Shown in pieces: positions 15,076 through 23,020 of a DNA stretch of 64,000 nt. The stretch's first letter is position 1, and every line of letters begins with the position of its first letter. The notes beneath the pieces were generated by a model. The model ran no database searches, had not been told where the DNA came from, and saw only the letters and a program-made list of their open reading frames with translations. Origin of the DNA: Vagococcus silagei (lineage in GTDB: Bacteria > Bacillota > Bacilli > Lactobacillales > Vagococcaceae); the NCBI RefSeq assembly GCF_004795745.1, contig NZ_SDGV01000015.1, positions 1-64,000 on the forward strand. The letters run 5' to 3'. Position numbers and translations under genes: made by a program.

Positions 15076-15306
15076 TTGAAAAAAATAAATTTAAATGACA
15101 ATTTATTTGATATCGTAACACTTTATCCTGAAGTTAAAGACATCATGTTTGAACTAGGTTTTAAAGCTATAGCTCAACCAGGAATGTTGCAAACGGCAGG
15201 TCGCTATATGACGATCAAAAAAGGCGCGAAAATGAAGAAAATCGCCTTAGATCAAATTATCCAAACGTTGGAAGAACATGGATTTATTGTGGAAGGAGAA
15301 AACTAA
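15076..15306 (+). CDS. DUF1858 domain protein
   Basis: Seventy-six residues covering one DUF1858 domain (LNDNLFDIVTLYPEVKDIMFELGFKAIAQPGMLQTAGRYMTIKKGAKMKKI), the small helical domain also found at the N-terminus of ScdA/Ric iron-sulfur repair proteins. The start appears to be TTG 15076, behind AAAGGAGAGG; no ATG fits the frame. The DUF438 gene begins directly after its stop codon, so the pair is translationally coupled and probably acts together. Confidence 0.8.
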   Translation: MKKINLNDNLFDIVTLYPEVKDIMFELGFKAIAQPGMLQTAGRYMTIKKGAKMKKIALDQIIQTLEEHGFIVEGEN

Positions 15307-16617
15307 ATGGGAACATCAAGCAAAGCAGAAAGACAAAAAAAAATTGTGGAAATTTTAGGTTTATTACATGAAGGTGGTTCTTTTGAAGAAGCGAAACGCC
15401 TTTTCAATGAAGAGTTTGATGGTGTCGATGTAACAGAAATCACTTCAGCTGAACGTGAATTAATCAAGAATGGTTTGGATCCTTCAGAAATTCAAAAACT
15501 ATGTACCATTCATGCGGCTGTTTTTAAGGGTTCAATTAATGAAATCCATCATTCAAACCAAGAGTATGGTCAACCAGGACATCCCGTTCACACATTAAAA
15601 TTGGAAAATCAGGTACTACAATCACTAATGACCGATGAAATCGATGGCTTGCTTGTTAAAATTGAGAATGGTCAGTGGGAGTTCCAAGAGCGTTTAGTCC
15701 ATGCTGTCAAAGATTTAGGTCAATTAGATAAACACTATGCTAGAAAAGAAACATTGATTTTTTCATATATGGAAAAATATGGTATTACAGCACCACCAAT
15801 GGTTATGTGGGGTGTTGACGATGATATTCGTGAGCAAATTAAAGAAATGACACAACTTGTTCAAGGCGAAAGAGTTGCCTTTAATCCAATAAAAATTCAT
15901 TGGGAAAAATTAAAGGAAGATATTGAAGAGATGATTTTCAAAGAAGAGGAAATTATGGTTCCCATGACTTTAGATGTCTTCACTTTAAAAGATTGGGAAC
16001 AAATAGCTAAAGATAGTTTTGATATTGGCTTTGCTTATATTCCAGAACCGCTTCCTTGGAAAGCAAGTCAAGAAAGTTTAGCAAAAGAATTAGAACGAGA
16101 ACCAGTTCGTTTAGAGATGATTAAACAAGCGAAGGAAATGACTGAGGGAATCGCAGAATCAATGTCAACAGAAGAAAGTATTGTACCAAAAGAAACTTCA
16201 AATAATTTTGATGGCAGTGAAATCAATTTTCCAACAGGAAATCTACAAATCAAACAACTAATCAACATGTTTAAATACATTCCTGTCGATTTAACATTTG
16301 TTGATGCCAGTGAAACGGTGTGTTTCTATTCAGAAGGAAAAGAACGCGTCTTCCCAAGAACCAATTCTGTCATTGGCCGTAAAGTAGTCAATTGTCACCC
16401 GCCAAAAAGTATGCATATGGTGCAACAAATACTAGATGATTTTAAAGCAGGATCAAGAGAGCATGCAGAATTCTGGATTGAACTCCATGGCAAGTTTGTG
16501 TATATTCAATACTTTGCCGTACATGATGATGACAATCAATACCTAGGCTGCCTAGAAGCCACCCAAGATGTCACTCATATCCGTAACCTAGACGGCCAAA
16601 AAAGACTAATGGATTAA
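15307..16617 (+). CDS. DUF438 protein with hemerythrin-like and PAS domains
   Basis: 436 aa in three parts. The N-terminal DUF438 domain covers about residues 10-85. A hemerythrin-like helical region follows, with conserved histidines and acids (HPVHTLKLEN, HAVKDLGQLDKHYARKETLIFSYMEKYGI). A C-terminal PAS-like domain covers about residues 310-430 (FKYIPVDLTFVDASETVCFYSEGKERVFPRTNSVIGRKVVNCHPP). The set suggests a di-iron or redox/NO-sensing cytoplasmic protein. It has no kinase or DNA-binding output. Its partner is the coupled upstream DUF1858 protein. Confidence 0.82.
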   Translation: MGTSSKAERQKKIVEILGLLHEGGSFEEAKRLFNEEFDGVDVTEITSAERELIKNGLDPSEIQKLCTIHAAVFKGSINEIHHSNQEYGQPGHPVHTLKLENQVLQSLMTDEIDGLLVKIENGQWEFQERLVHAVKDLGQLDKHYARKETLIFSYMEKYGITAPPMVMWGVDDDIREQIKEMTQLVQGERVAFNPIKIHWEKLKEDIEEMIFKEEEIMVPMTLDVFTLKDWEQIAKDSFDIGFAYIPEPLPWKASQESLAKELEREPVRLEMIKQAKEMTEGIAESMSTEESIVPKETSNNFDGSEINFPTGNLQIKQLINMFKYIPVDLTFVDASETVCFYSEGKERVFPRTNSVIGRKVVNCHPPKSMHMVQQILDDFKAGSREHAEFWIELHGKFVYIQYFAVHDDDNQYLGCLEATQDVTHIRNLDGQKRLMD

Positions 16618-16623
16618 TCAAAG

Positions 16624-16740
16624 TGGTGAGGCTGGCGTTTAGGGATGAGCATTAAGAATTAAGATTATCCTGGTATTCAGACGGTTTTTGTCTGAGTACC
16701 AGGATAACTTAATGCCGAATCCCTGCCAGCAGAACCCCGT
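16624..16740. repeat. Hairpin repeat family 2, copy A
   Basis: A long nested hairpin follows the DUF438 gene: GCTGGC (16631-16636) with GCCAGC (16725-16730), GGGAT with ATCCC, GCATTAAG with CTTAATGC, then TTATCCTGGTA and TCAGAC around a T-rich tip. It shares the GATGAGCA(T/G)TAAG ... CTTAATGCCGAATC frame with copy B at 19604-19731. The outer stems differ in sequence but are compensated. Confidence 0.8.
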
Positions 16741-16745
16741 AAATC

Positions 16746-16790
16746 AAGGTGGTGTAGAAGGCAGTTTGCACTGAGCAGTAAAATATCAAA
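16746..16790. repeat. Hairpin repeat family 2, probable truncated copy
   Basis: AAGGTGGTGTAG ... CTGAGCAGTAAAATATC resembles the first 40 nt of copy B (AGGTGATT ... GATGAGCAGTAAGAC), but the 3' half is missing. Weak evidence. Confidence 0.35.
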
Positions 16791-16825
16791 AGCAAAACAA
16801 TCAAAAATTTATCATAATACAAAAT

Positions 16826-16876
16826 AAAAATCCTATGAAATCAAGGCATTAAAATTGATTTCATAGGATTTTTTTA
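16826..16876. terminator. Bidirectional terminator
   Basis: A 19-bp perfect stem (16826-16844 with 16855-16873) flanked by A-run and T-run serves the rightward DUF438 operon and the leftward ABC/GntR operon. Confidence 0.88.
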
Positions 16877-16903
16877 TGTCTGAGATTTGGTGTTTAGTAT
16901 GTT

Positions 16904-17515
16904 CTAATTAAATTTCTTTGAGAAAAAATGAAAAGAAATAAAATACGAAATAAATATTAATAAAAGAGCGGTAATACTTAAAGCGATTAATAATGTAACA
17001 AAACTAATTGCAGGGATTCCAATTTGATTTACTAAAAAAGTACCACCAAAACTGAAAAATAGCATCGCTACAATAAAATATATTCGAGCATTTTCAACTG
17101 TAAATTTAAAGAAAAGTGGTAATGAAATTGAAAAAATGATGATACTACACATGAAACTTAGTGCTATACCTTGTACTGCGAATAAGAGAGAAAGTGAACC
17201 AACAGTACTTTTTATGAGGCATATGAAAAGTGTAATTAGAGATGAACCTATCGCCATAAACGTGCCACAAAAATATTTTTCGAGAACATAGGTTGTTTTT
17301 TTTATTGGAAATGTCATGGCAAAATTTTCAAAATGTGACATTTGATCATAAGAGAATAAGCTGATGAAAGATAGTGTTGTGACAGGAATGATTGCAAATA
17401 GCATCTGTCCATTTTTATCATGCCAACCTAGTACTAAAAACATTAAGACCATTAATAAAATCCCTTTTAAACTGCGCTTAATCAGATAAAAATCTTTCAA
17501 TAATAAAGCTTTCAT
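16904..17515 (-). CDS. ABC-2 type permease
   Basis: Membrane component of an ABC-2 exporter, 203 aa with about six hydrophobic segments after a short amphipathic start (MKALLLKDFYLIKRSLKG), the usual opening of this family. I start it at 17515, where AAAGGGGTGC lies upstream; the longer frame would overlap the ATPase gene. It is the last gene of a leftward GntR-ATPase-permease operon of the YtrA/YtrB type, often induced by cell-wall-active agents. Confidence 0.8.
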   Translation of the reverse strand: MKALLLKDFYLIKRSLKGILLMVLMFLVLGWHDKNGQMLFAIIPVTTLSFISLFSYDQMSHFENFAMTFPIKKTTYVLEKYFCGTFMAIGSSLITLFICLIKSTVGSLSLLFAVQGIALSFMCSIIIFSISLPLFFKFTVENARIYFIVAMLFFSFGGTFLVNQIGIPAISFVTLLIALSITALLLIFISYFISFHFFSKKFN

Positions 17516-17516
17516 G

Positions 17517-18374
17517 CTAATGCACCCCTTTCTTAAAGAGCAATAGAATATCTTCAATTGTCGGTGTAGTCATCTCAAATTCGGGAAACTCACGTCTAAA
17601 TAATTCTTTTTGAGTCGTTAAACAAGTCACTGAATGCGATTGCTCTAAAACAGCTAAAAATTCAAAATTATTTAATTCAGCATAAATTTCCGGAGTGATT
17701 TTTAGAAGTGCATAATTTTCATCTAGTGTCGATTGGTCTTCTATAAATTGAATGGCGCCCTTATGAATGAGAATAATTTGATCGGCAATTTTATCTAAAT
17801 CACTGGTAATGTGAGAAGAAAAGAGAATCGATTTTTCGTCATCCATAAAGTCTCGGAAAATATCTAAAATTTCTTGACGAGAAACTGGATCAAGACCTGT
17901 TGTTGGTTCGTCTAGAAGTAGTAATTGAGGGTGATGGGCCAGTGCTAAAAATATTTTTAGTTTAGCTTGCATTCCTTTTGAACATTCTTTAAACGTTTTA
18001 TTTTTGTCAATATCGTGTGACTTTAATAATTCAGAAAAGTATGCTCTGTCCCAATTTTTATATGCATGCTGCATGACTTTTTCAATTTGATAAATTTTGA
18101 AGTTTTCGTCGAAAAATGAATCATCAAGAATGACACCAATCTTTTCTTTAATTGCAGGTTTTTGATCTAAGTTGTGAGAACCAAAGATTTTGATTTCTCC
18201 GGAAACAGGAGTAAGTAGATTTAATATTGTTTTAATTGTGGTCGTTTTACCAGCACCATTTTCTCCAACAAAACCAACAATTTGTCCTTTTGGTATCTGA
18301 ATGGATATGTCTTGTAAATCAAATGAATCAAGGGTAACGTTGACATTTTCTAGAATAAGATTATATTCAGTCAT
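17517..18374 (-). CDS. ABC transporter ATP-binding protein (YtrB-like)
   Basis: Cytoplasmic ATPase, 285 aa, with Walker A GENGAGKTT, signature CSKGMQAKLK (a divergent form common in ABC-2 ATPases), Walker B LLLLDEPTTGLD and H-loop LFSSH. The C-terminal 70 residues form the usual extension. It overlaps the upstream GntR gene by 8 nt and is directly followed by the permease, so the three form one unit. Confidence 0.9.
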   Translation of the reverse strand: MTEYNLILENVNVTLDSFDLQDISIQIPKGQIVGFVGENGAGKTTTIKTILNLLTPVSGEIKIFGSHNLDQKPAIKEKIGVILDDSFFDENFKIYQIEKVMQHAYKNWDRAYFSELLKSHDIDKNKTFKECSKGMQAKLKIFLALAHHPQLLLLDEPTTGLDPVSRQEILDIFRDFMDDEKSILFSSHITSDLDKIADQIILIHKGAIQFIEDQSTLDENYALLKITPEIYAELNNFEFLAVLEQSHSVTCLTTQKELFRREFPEFEMTTPTIEDILLLFKKGVH

Positions 18375-18729
18375 TTTGATTCCTCCTTGTAAAAATATCT
18401 TGTAATGACAAGTCGTGTGTTTGCGCCAATTGTTCCAGTTCAGTCAATTGTTCTTCGATATACTGTACGACTTCTTTTTTTTGAAAAGCAATATCAATTT
18501 CAGCGACGTAATTTCCTTTTCCTGGAACACTATAGGTCAAATCATTATTATTTAATAATTCATAGGCTTTTTTGATTGTGATGACACTGATGTTTAATTC
18601 TTTTGCAAGTGCTCGAATCGAGGGAAGTTCTTGGTTAGGCATTAAACTTCCGTCCATAATTTGTTGCTTAATTTGTTGATAAATTTGTTCATAGATTGGA
18701 ACGGGCCCATTCCTAATGATAAGATTCAT
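18367..18729 (-). CDS. GntR-family regulator, YtrA subfamily
   Basis: Short (120 aa) repressor with a winged HTH (YEQIYQQIKQQIMDGSLMPNQELPSIRALAKELNISVITIKKAYELLNNN, residues 14-65) and a reduced C-terminal dimerisation tail, as in YtrA. It is the first gene of the GntR-ABC operon and probably represses its own promoter at the dyads 18750-18774. Confidence 0.9.
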   Translation of the reverse strand: MNLIIRNGPVPIYEQIYQQIKQQIMDGSLMPNQELPSIRALAKELNISVITIKKAYELLNNNDLTYSVPGKGNYVAEIDIAFQKKEVVQYIEEQLTELEQLAQTHDLSLQDIFTRRNQND

Positions 18730-18744
18730 TGTATCCCTCCTCTA

Positions 18745-18774
18745 ATTATACTGTGTATATACAGTATATACAGT
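18745..18774 (-). promoter_or_regulatory. GntR operon promoter with operator dyads
   Basis: The minus-strand TATAAT (18750-18745) directly abuts the dyad ACTGT-N6-ACAGT (18750-18765). A second ACAGTATATACAG-like dyad overlaps it out to 18774. Repressor binding there would cover the spacer of the promoter. Confidence 0.6.
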
Positions 18775-18863
18775 GGTTGCGTTTTTGTAAATAGTTTTGT
18801 TAAATATCTTGAGAATTGGTACAATGGGTTGGATTAGGAATCAGGAAAAAGGAGCATAAAAAA

Positions 18864-19604
18864 ATGCGAAATATCAAATTAACAATTGAATACGATGGAA
18901 AACGTTACTCAGGATGGCAACGTTTAGGTAATACGGATAAAACAATTCAGGGGAAAATCGAAAATATTATTTTTCAAATGACAGAAGAAAAAATTGAAAT
19001 TATTGGTTCAGGTAGAACAGATGCAGGCACACATGCTAGAGGGCAAGTTGCTAATTTTAAAACAAATTCAACAATGTCGTTAGCTGAGATGCAAGCATTC
19101 TTTATTCAATATTTACCAAGAGATATTGTCATTAAAAAAATTGAAGAAGTTCCAGAACGTTTCCACGCACGCTACAATTGTACAGGTAAAAAATATAGTT
19201 ACTACATTTGGACGGCAGACACACCTTCCGCATTTGATTATCATTATGTTTATCAATATCCAGAAAAATTAGATATGAAAAAAATGCAAACAGCATGTGA
19301 TAAATTAGTTGGCACTCATGATTTTATTGGTTTTTCAGCTTTGAAAAAATCAAAAAAATCAACAACACGTACAATCAAAGAATTATCAATGGTACGTGAA
19401 GGGGATAAATTACATTTCACATTTGTAGGTGATGGCTTTTTATATAAAATGGTGCGAATTTTAATGGGCACAATCTTAGAAATAGGAGCCGGCACACGCG
19501 ACTTATCATCAATCGACGATATCTTTGAAAATAAAGTCCGCCAAGACGCAGGCGAAACCGTCCCTTCCCAAGGACTATTCCTAGACGAAGCCTATTATAA
19601 CTAG
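18864..19604 (+). CDS. truA: tRNA pseudouridine(38-40) synthase TruA
   Basis: Makes pseudouridine at positions 38-40 of the tRNA anticodon arm. The catalytic aspartate is D53 in GSGRTDAGTHARGQV, with the N-terminal LTIEYDGKRYSGWQ and C-terminal FLYKMVRILMGTILEIG blocks. I use ATG 18864, preceded by AAAAGGAGC, rather than the first ATG of the open frame 48 nt upstream. 246 aa, normal. Confidence 0.95.
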   Translation: MRNIKLTIEYDGKRYSGWQRLGNTDKTIQGKIENIIFQMTEEKIEIIGSGRTDAGTHARGQVANFKTNSTMSLAEMQAFFIQYLPRDIVIKKIEEVPERFHARYNCTGKKYSYYIWTADTPSAFDYHYVYQYPEKLDMKKMQTACDKLVGTHDFIGFSALKKSKKSTTRTIKELSMVREGDKLHFTFVGDGFLYKMVRILMGTILEIGAGTRDLSSIDDIFENKVRQDAGETVPSQGLFLDEAYYN

Positions 19605-19731
19605 GTGATTATTTTGGCGATTTGAGATGAGCAGTAAGACAATTGTGATAATCAGGTGTATTTTGCCTGAATATCACAATTAGCTTAATGCCGAATCTCA
19701 GCAGAAAAAAGCCCGATAACTAGAGATCACC
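19604..19731. repeat. Hairpin repeat family 2, copy B
   Basis: It begins at the truA stop codon. Outer arms GGTGAT (19604-19609) and ATCACC (19726-19731) enclose TGAGAT/ATCTCA, TAAG/CTTA, ATTGTGATA/TATCACAAT and CAGG/CCTG stems. It shares the family frame with copy A but not its outer stem. Confidence 0.78.
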
Positions 19732-19737
19732 CAACAA

Positions 19738-19784
19738 CAAAACAGGCAACGATTCGATAAAAATGAGTCGTTGCCTGTTTTACT
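19738..19784. terminator. Bidirectional terminator between truA and the next leftward gene
   Basis: AACAGGCAACGA (19741-19752) pairs with TCGTTGCCTGTT (19768-19779), flanked by A and T runs. Confidence 0.85.
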
Positions 19785-20341
19785 TATTTATGTTGTTCAT
19801 ACTGAGTGTAAAGAATGTTTTCAGCACTGATCAATTCGAGATATTGAATCGCTTCTTTTGAGATTGTATGCTTTTCAAAATAGTTCATTTCTTCAAAATC
19901 AATCTCTGCAAAAACGATTTTTTTTGTATCTGCTAAAATAATTTTACCAATTAGTAAATCATCAGATAAATCAGATACAAGAGAGATGATTTTATTTTCT
20001 TTTAAGCAAAAATCTAACATCTCTTCGAAATTAAACTTAATAAATTGATTACCAATTGTTTCAAGCTTAAAACAATCAAAAATATGATTAGCTTTTGTAT
20101 AGAAAATAAATTGTTCATACATTTTAAGATAATCAGTTTCAATCTCGATTTCTGAGATGCTTTCTTTTTTACGGTATTGGATGTTATCTAGAATCCCTTG
20201 CTCACTGACAGATTGAAATAATAGATAATCAGGAGCGTTTTTAATGATGTAACCAATTGAAAAAAACTCTTCATCTTGTTCAGTGTGGACGTGAATTTCA
20301 ACTAATTGTGTAGACGGAATATCAAAATTTATGTGATGCAT
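19784..20341 (-). CDS. Conserved hypothetical protein (185 aa)
   Basis: Soluble acidic protein with no signal peptide and alternating beta strands (LVEIHVHTEQDEEFFSIGYIIKNAPDYLLFQSV ... IISLVSDLSDDLLIGKIILADTKKIVFAEIDFEEM). The second half (about residues 120-165) looks like a short SH3-like or LSm-like beta unit. I do not recognise a named family. It lies 45 nt downstream of a RidA gene in the same direction, so they may share a transcript. The start has TTGGAGGTCCG upstream. Confidence 0.65.
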   Translation of the reverse strand: MHHINFDIPSTQLVEIHVHTEQDEEFFSIGYIIKNAPDYLLFQSVSEQGILDNIQYRKKESISEIEIETDYLKMYEQFIFYTKANHIFDCFKLETIGNQFIKFNFEEMLDFCLKENKIISLVSDLSDDLLIGKIILADTKKIVFAEIDFEEMNYFEKHTISKEAIQYLELISAENILYTQYEQHK

Positions 20342-20386
20342 GTCGGACCTCCAATTTTATCAACCAACAAAACAATCAATAGTCGC

Positions 20387-20764
20387 TTATTTAGTCGCAA
20401 TGACTTCAATTTCGAACAAAGCATCCATTGGTAATTGTGCAACAGCAACACATGAACGAGCAGGATAGTCACTTGTAAAATAAGTACTATAAATATTATT
20501 AACTGCTGCAAAATTTGCCATATCAGTAATAAAAAGTGTAGTTTTAGCAACGTTTTTAAAATCCAGACCAGCTTCATTTAAAATACTTTCTAGATTGATA
20601 AAAGCTTGTGTTGTTTGTGCTTCTAAAGTTGTTTTTAGTTGTCCATTACTTGGGTCAATACCCAATTGCCCGGATACATAAAGCATTTGATCGACCATTA
20701 CAGAGTGTGAATAAGGGCCGATTGGTTCAGGAGCGTTGTTTGAATTAATTATTTTTTTTGACAT
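20387..20764 (-). CDS. ridA: RidA-family imine/enamine deaminase
   Basis: Hydrolyses reactive 2-aminoacrylate/imine intermediates released by PLP enzymes. The pattern is the YjgF/RidA core: NAPEPIGPYSHSV, YVSGQLGIDP, NLESILNEAGLDFKNVAKTTLFITDMANFAAVN, and the catalytic-pocket arginine in YPARSCVAVAQLP. 125 aa. The start is ATG 20764 behind AAAGAGGTATTTC; the longer frame has no ribosome site. Confidence 0.92.
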   Translation of the reverse strand: MSKKIINSNNAPEPIGPYSHSVMVDQMLYVSGQLGIDPSNGQLKTTLEAQTTQAFINLESILNEAGLDFKNVAKTTLFITDMANFAAVNNIYSTYFTSDYPARSCVAVAQLPMDALFEIEVIATK

Positions 20765-20864
20765 GAAATACCTCTTTCTTATTTGAATTAACGTAAGCAT
20801 TATTAATTCTATATAATTACGACTTGATTAGCAAGAACACAAGACCTTATATGTGTTAAAAAAA

Positions 20865-20976
20865 CGAGACTTTGACATAAGTACGTCACAGTCTCGTTTT
20901 CCAAACTAAACGGTGCCGCAGAAGTAGCTTCTTCGGCTTATTTCTTGAAGCTAAATACTTCTGTCACAACCTCTTT
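20865..20976. repeat. Hairpin repeat family 3, copy 1
   Basis: Directly after the pepO stop (on the minus strand). Hairpin one has CGAGACT arms around a GTACGTCACA core; read leftward it ends in TTTTTTT and can terminate pepO. Hairpin two pairs CAGAAGTAGCTTC with GAAGCTAAATACTTCTG. It is highly similar to 41702-41811. Confidence 0.82.
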
Positions 20977-22890
20977 CTACCAAATGCTAATGCGTTTTTC
21001 AGGTGCTAGATACATTGGATCTTGTTCCGTTGTTTGGTATAACTCGTGGAATGCATCAAGATTTTTGACTTGAAGATTAGCTCTTAATTTTGTTGGTGCA
21101 TGAACGTCAATAGCTAATAGTAAATCAGTGTATTGTTCTTGTGCTTTTTGACGCCAAATGCGTGCCCAATTTTCAAACAACTCTGCTGGATTATAATCTT
21201 TTTCAAGTTGTGCAGCTTCTAAAGCACAGCTTAAGCCACCAGCATCGGCAATGTTTTCTGATACGGTCAACGTTCCATTTGTTTTACCATTTCCAAATGG
21301 AATATCATCAAATTGGTCAATCATTTGTTTGGTTAAGGCTTCAAAATGTGTAAGGTCAGCATCTGACCACCAGTTATTTAGGTTACCAAATTCATCAAAT
21401 TTTGCACCATTATTATCAAATGCGTGTGAAATCTCATGGGCAATCACAGCACCAATCCCACCATAATTTGCACTACGAGATTGATTGAAATCATAGAATG
21501 GTGCTTGAAGAATGGCTGCTGGGAAGACGATCACGTTATATTGTGGATGATAATACGCATTTACCGTATCAGCACTCATTTCCCATTCGTTGCGATCAAC
21601 TTTTTGTAAGTAGCGGTTAAAATAATATTCTCTAGTTAAACGTTCAAATTTTTCAACATTGTCAATTAAAGTACCACCATCTTGCTTGCTGACCGTTTGA
21701 TAAAGTGAATAAATGTCAGGTATTTTTTCAGGATAACCAACGTGAATGCCAAGCGTACTGAGTTTAAGAATTGCTTTTTCTTTTGTTTTATCATCTAACC
21801 ATGTGTTTTTTGTTAAACGATTTTGATAGATTTGAATCATTTGTTCAACCATTTCTTGGACATCATCTTTTGCCGCTTTACCAAAATAATGATGCGCATA
21901 ATAATTGCCGATCACTTGATCAAATTGGCCAGTTGCAAGATAAAAATAATGTTTTTCTTGTGAAATATGTTCAGCAGCACCTGATAGAGCAAGATTGTAT
22001 TGACTTGCAGTTTGACGGAAATCTTCTGTTAAGATACTACTGAATGAACGAACATAAGCAGAAATCATCCAATGTTTCATTTGGTTAAAAGTATCGTGTG
22101 TAATCATTTTTTGAAGATTTTCAAAATAGACAGGCTCAGTCACAATAATTGTTTTCGGATCTTGATGTAAAAGCGTACCGAATACTTGTTCTAATTGTAA
22201 TAGTGGATGATAGTCTTTGATATCATTTAAAGTTCTTGGATTGTATGCTTTTGCGTAGTCTGCGCTTTCTTCCGCACTCTTCATAAATGGGACTAAGGTT
22301 TGATCGAAGGCAATGGTATCATCGACAATCGTTTCAGCATATTCTGTATTAAAACCAATTAAAGCAAAGAGCTCTAACATCATTTTTTTATAGACTGCAA
22401 GCAATTCTTCTTTATTTGGATGCTCATCGGTATAGTACGTTGTATCAGGTAAAATTAATGAAGTTGGGCTTAGATAAATACCATATGTATCTGCTTGTTT
22501 CATATCTGAATTCACATCGATTGTAAATGGACATGGGTAACCAGATAATATCCAATCAGGCATTTGTTTAGCCCAATCGCCAATCGAATGGAGATTATTA
22601 ATCCTTGCTAGACGCGTGATTAATGGTGCAACGCCAATACTATCTCGTGTTTTACCATCTGAGACAAGTTGATAGAAATCTTTAAAAGCTTGCAGCTCTT
22701 TTGAATCAATCTTAATCTCACCAGTGGCAATTTTTTTAACATCATGCATTAATAATTCTTCAATCTTCTCTGCTAGAAAAGCAAAGCTATTAATAGCCGG
22801 TTTATCACCAGGGATTATCGCTTCTTCTAACCAGTCATGATTGACATATTCATAAAAATCTTGTGTTGCAGTCGTTTTATTTTGACTCAT
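20977..22890 (-). CDS. pepO: M13-family zinc endopeptidase (PepO)
   Basis: Neprilysin-type oligopeptidase of 637 aa. The zinc site HEISHAFD lies near residue 487 and the third ligand is in ENIADAGGLSCALEA. The C-terminal tail APEKRISIW matches the bacterial PepO ending (usual form ..W). It lacks a signal peptide, as in lactic PepO, which degrades peptides of up to about 30 residues in the cytoplasm. ATG 22890 is placed 7 nt from AAAGGAGTG; the GTG 9 nt further up overlaps that site. Monocistronic. Confidence 0.93.
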   Translation of the reverse strand: MSQNKTTATQDFYEYVNHDWLEEAIIPGDKPAINSFAFLAEKIEELLMHDVKKIATGEIKIDSKELQAFKDFYQLVSDGKTRDSIGVAPLITRLARINNLHSIGDWAKQMPDWILSGYPCPFTIDVNSDMKQADTYGIYLSPTSLILPDTTYYTDEHPNKEELLAVYKKMMLELFALIGFNTEYAETIVDDTIAFDQTLVPFMKSAEESADYAKAYNPRTLNDIKDYHPLLQLEQVFGTLLHQDPKTIIVTEPVYFENLQKMITHDTFNQMKHWMISAYVRSFSSILTEDFRQTASQYNLALSGAAEHISQEKHYFYLATGQFDQVIGNYYAHHYFGKAAKDDVQEMVEQMIQIYQNRLTKNTWLDDKTKEKAILKLSTLGIHVGYPEKIPDIYSLYQTVSKQDGGTLIDNVEKFERLTREYYFNRYLQKVDRNEWEMSADTVNAYYHPQYNVIVFPAAILQAPFYDFNQSRSANYGGIGAVIAHEISHAFDNNGAKFDEFGNLNNWWSDADLTHFEALTKQMIDQFDDIPFGNGKTNGTLTVSENIADAGGLSCALEAAQLEKDYNPAELFENWARIWRQKAQEQYTDLLLAIDVHAPTKLRANLQVKNLDAFHELYQTTEQDPMYLAPEKRISIW

Positions 22891-23020
22891 TATCTTCACT
22901 CCTTTATATTATTATAACGCTTTTTAAGTATCTTCGGAAGAATTAGTCAGTCTAATTGAATAAACTCAAAAAATAAACGTTTTTTCTGATACAATTAAAG
23001 TATCTAGGAGGGTATGTGAC

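Noticed and set aside
15066-15098. ATG 15066 as a leader peptide for the DUF1858 gene
   Set aside because: It opens a 10-codon frame (MTKIEKNKFK) overlapping the DUF1858 start in another frame. There is no paired attenuator structure, so a TTG start for DUF1858 is the simpler reading.
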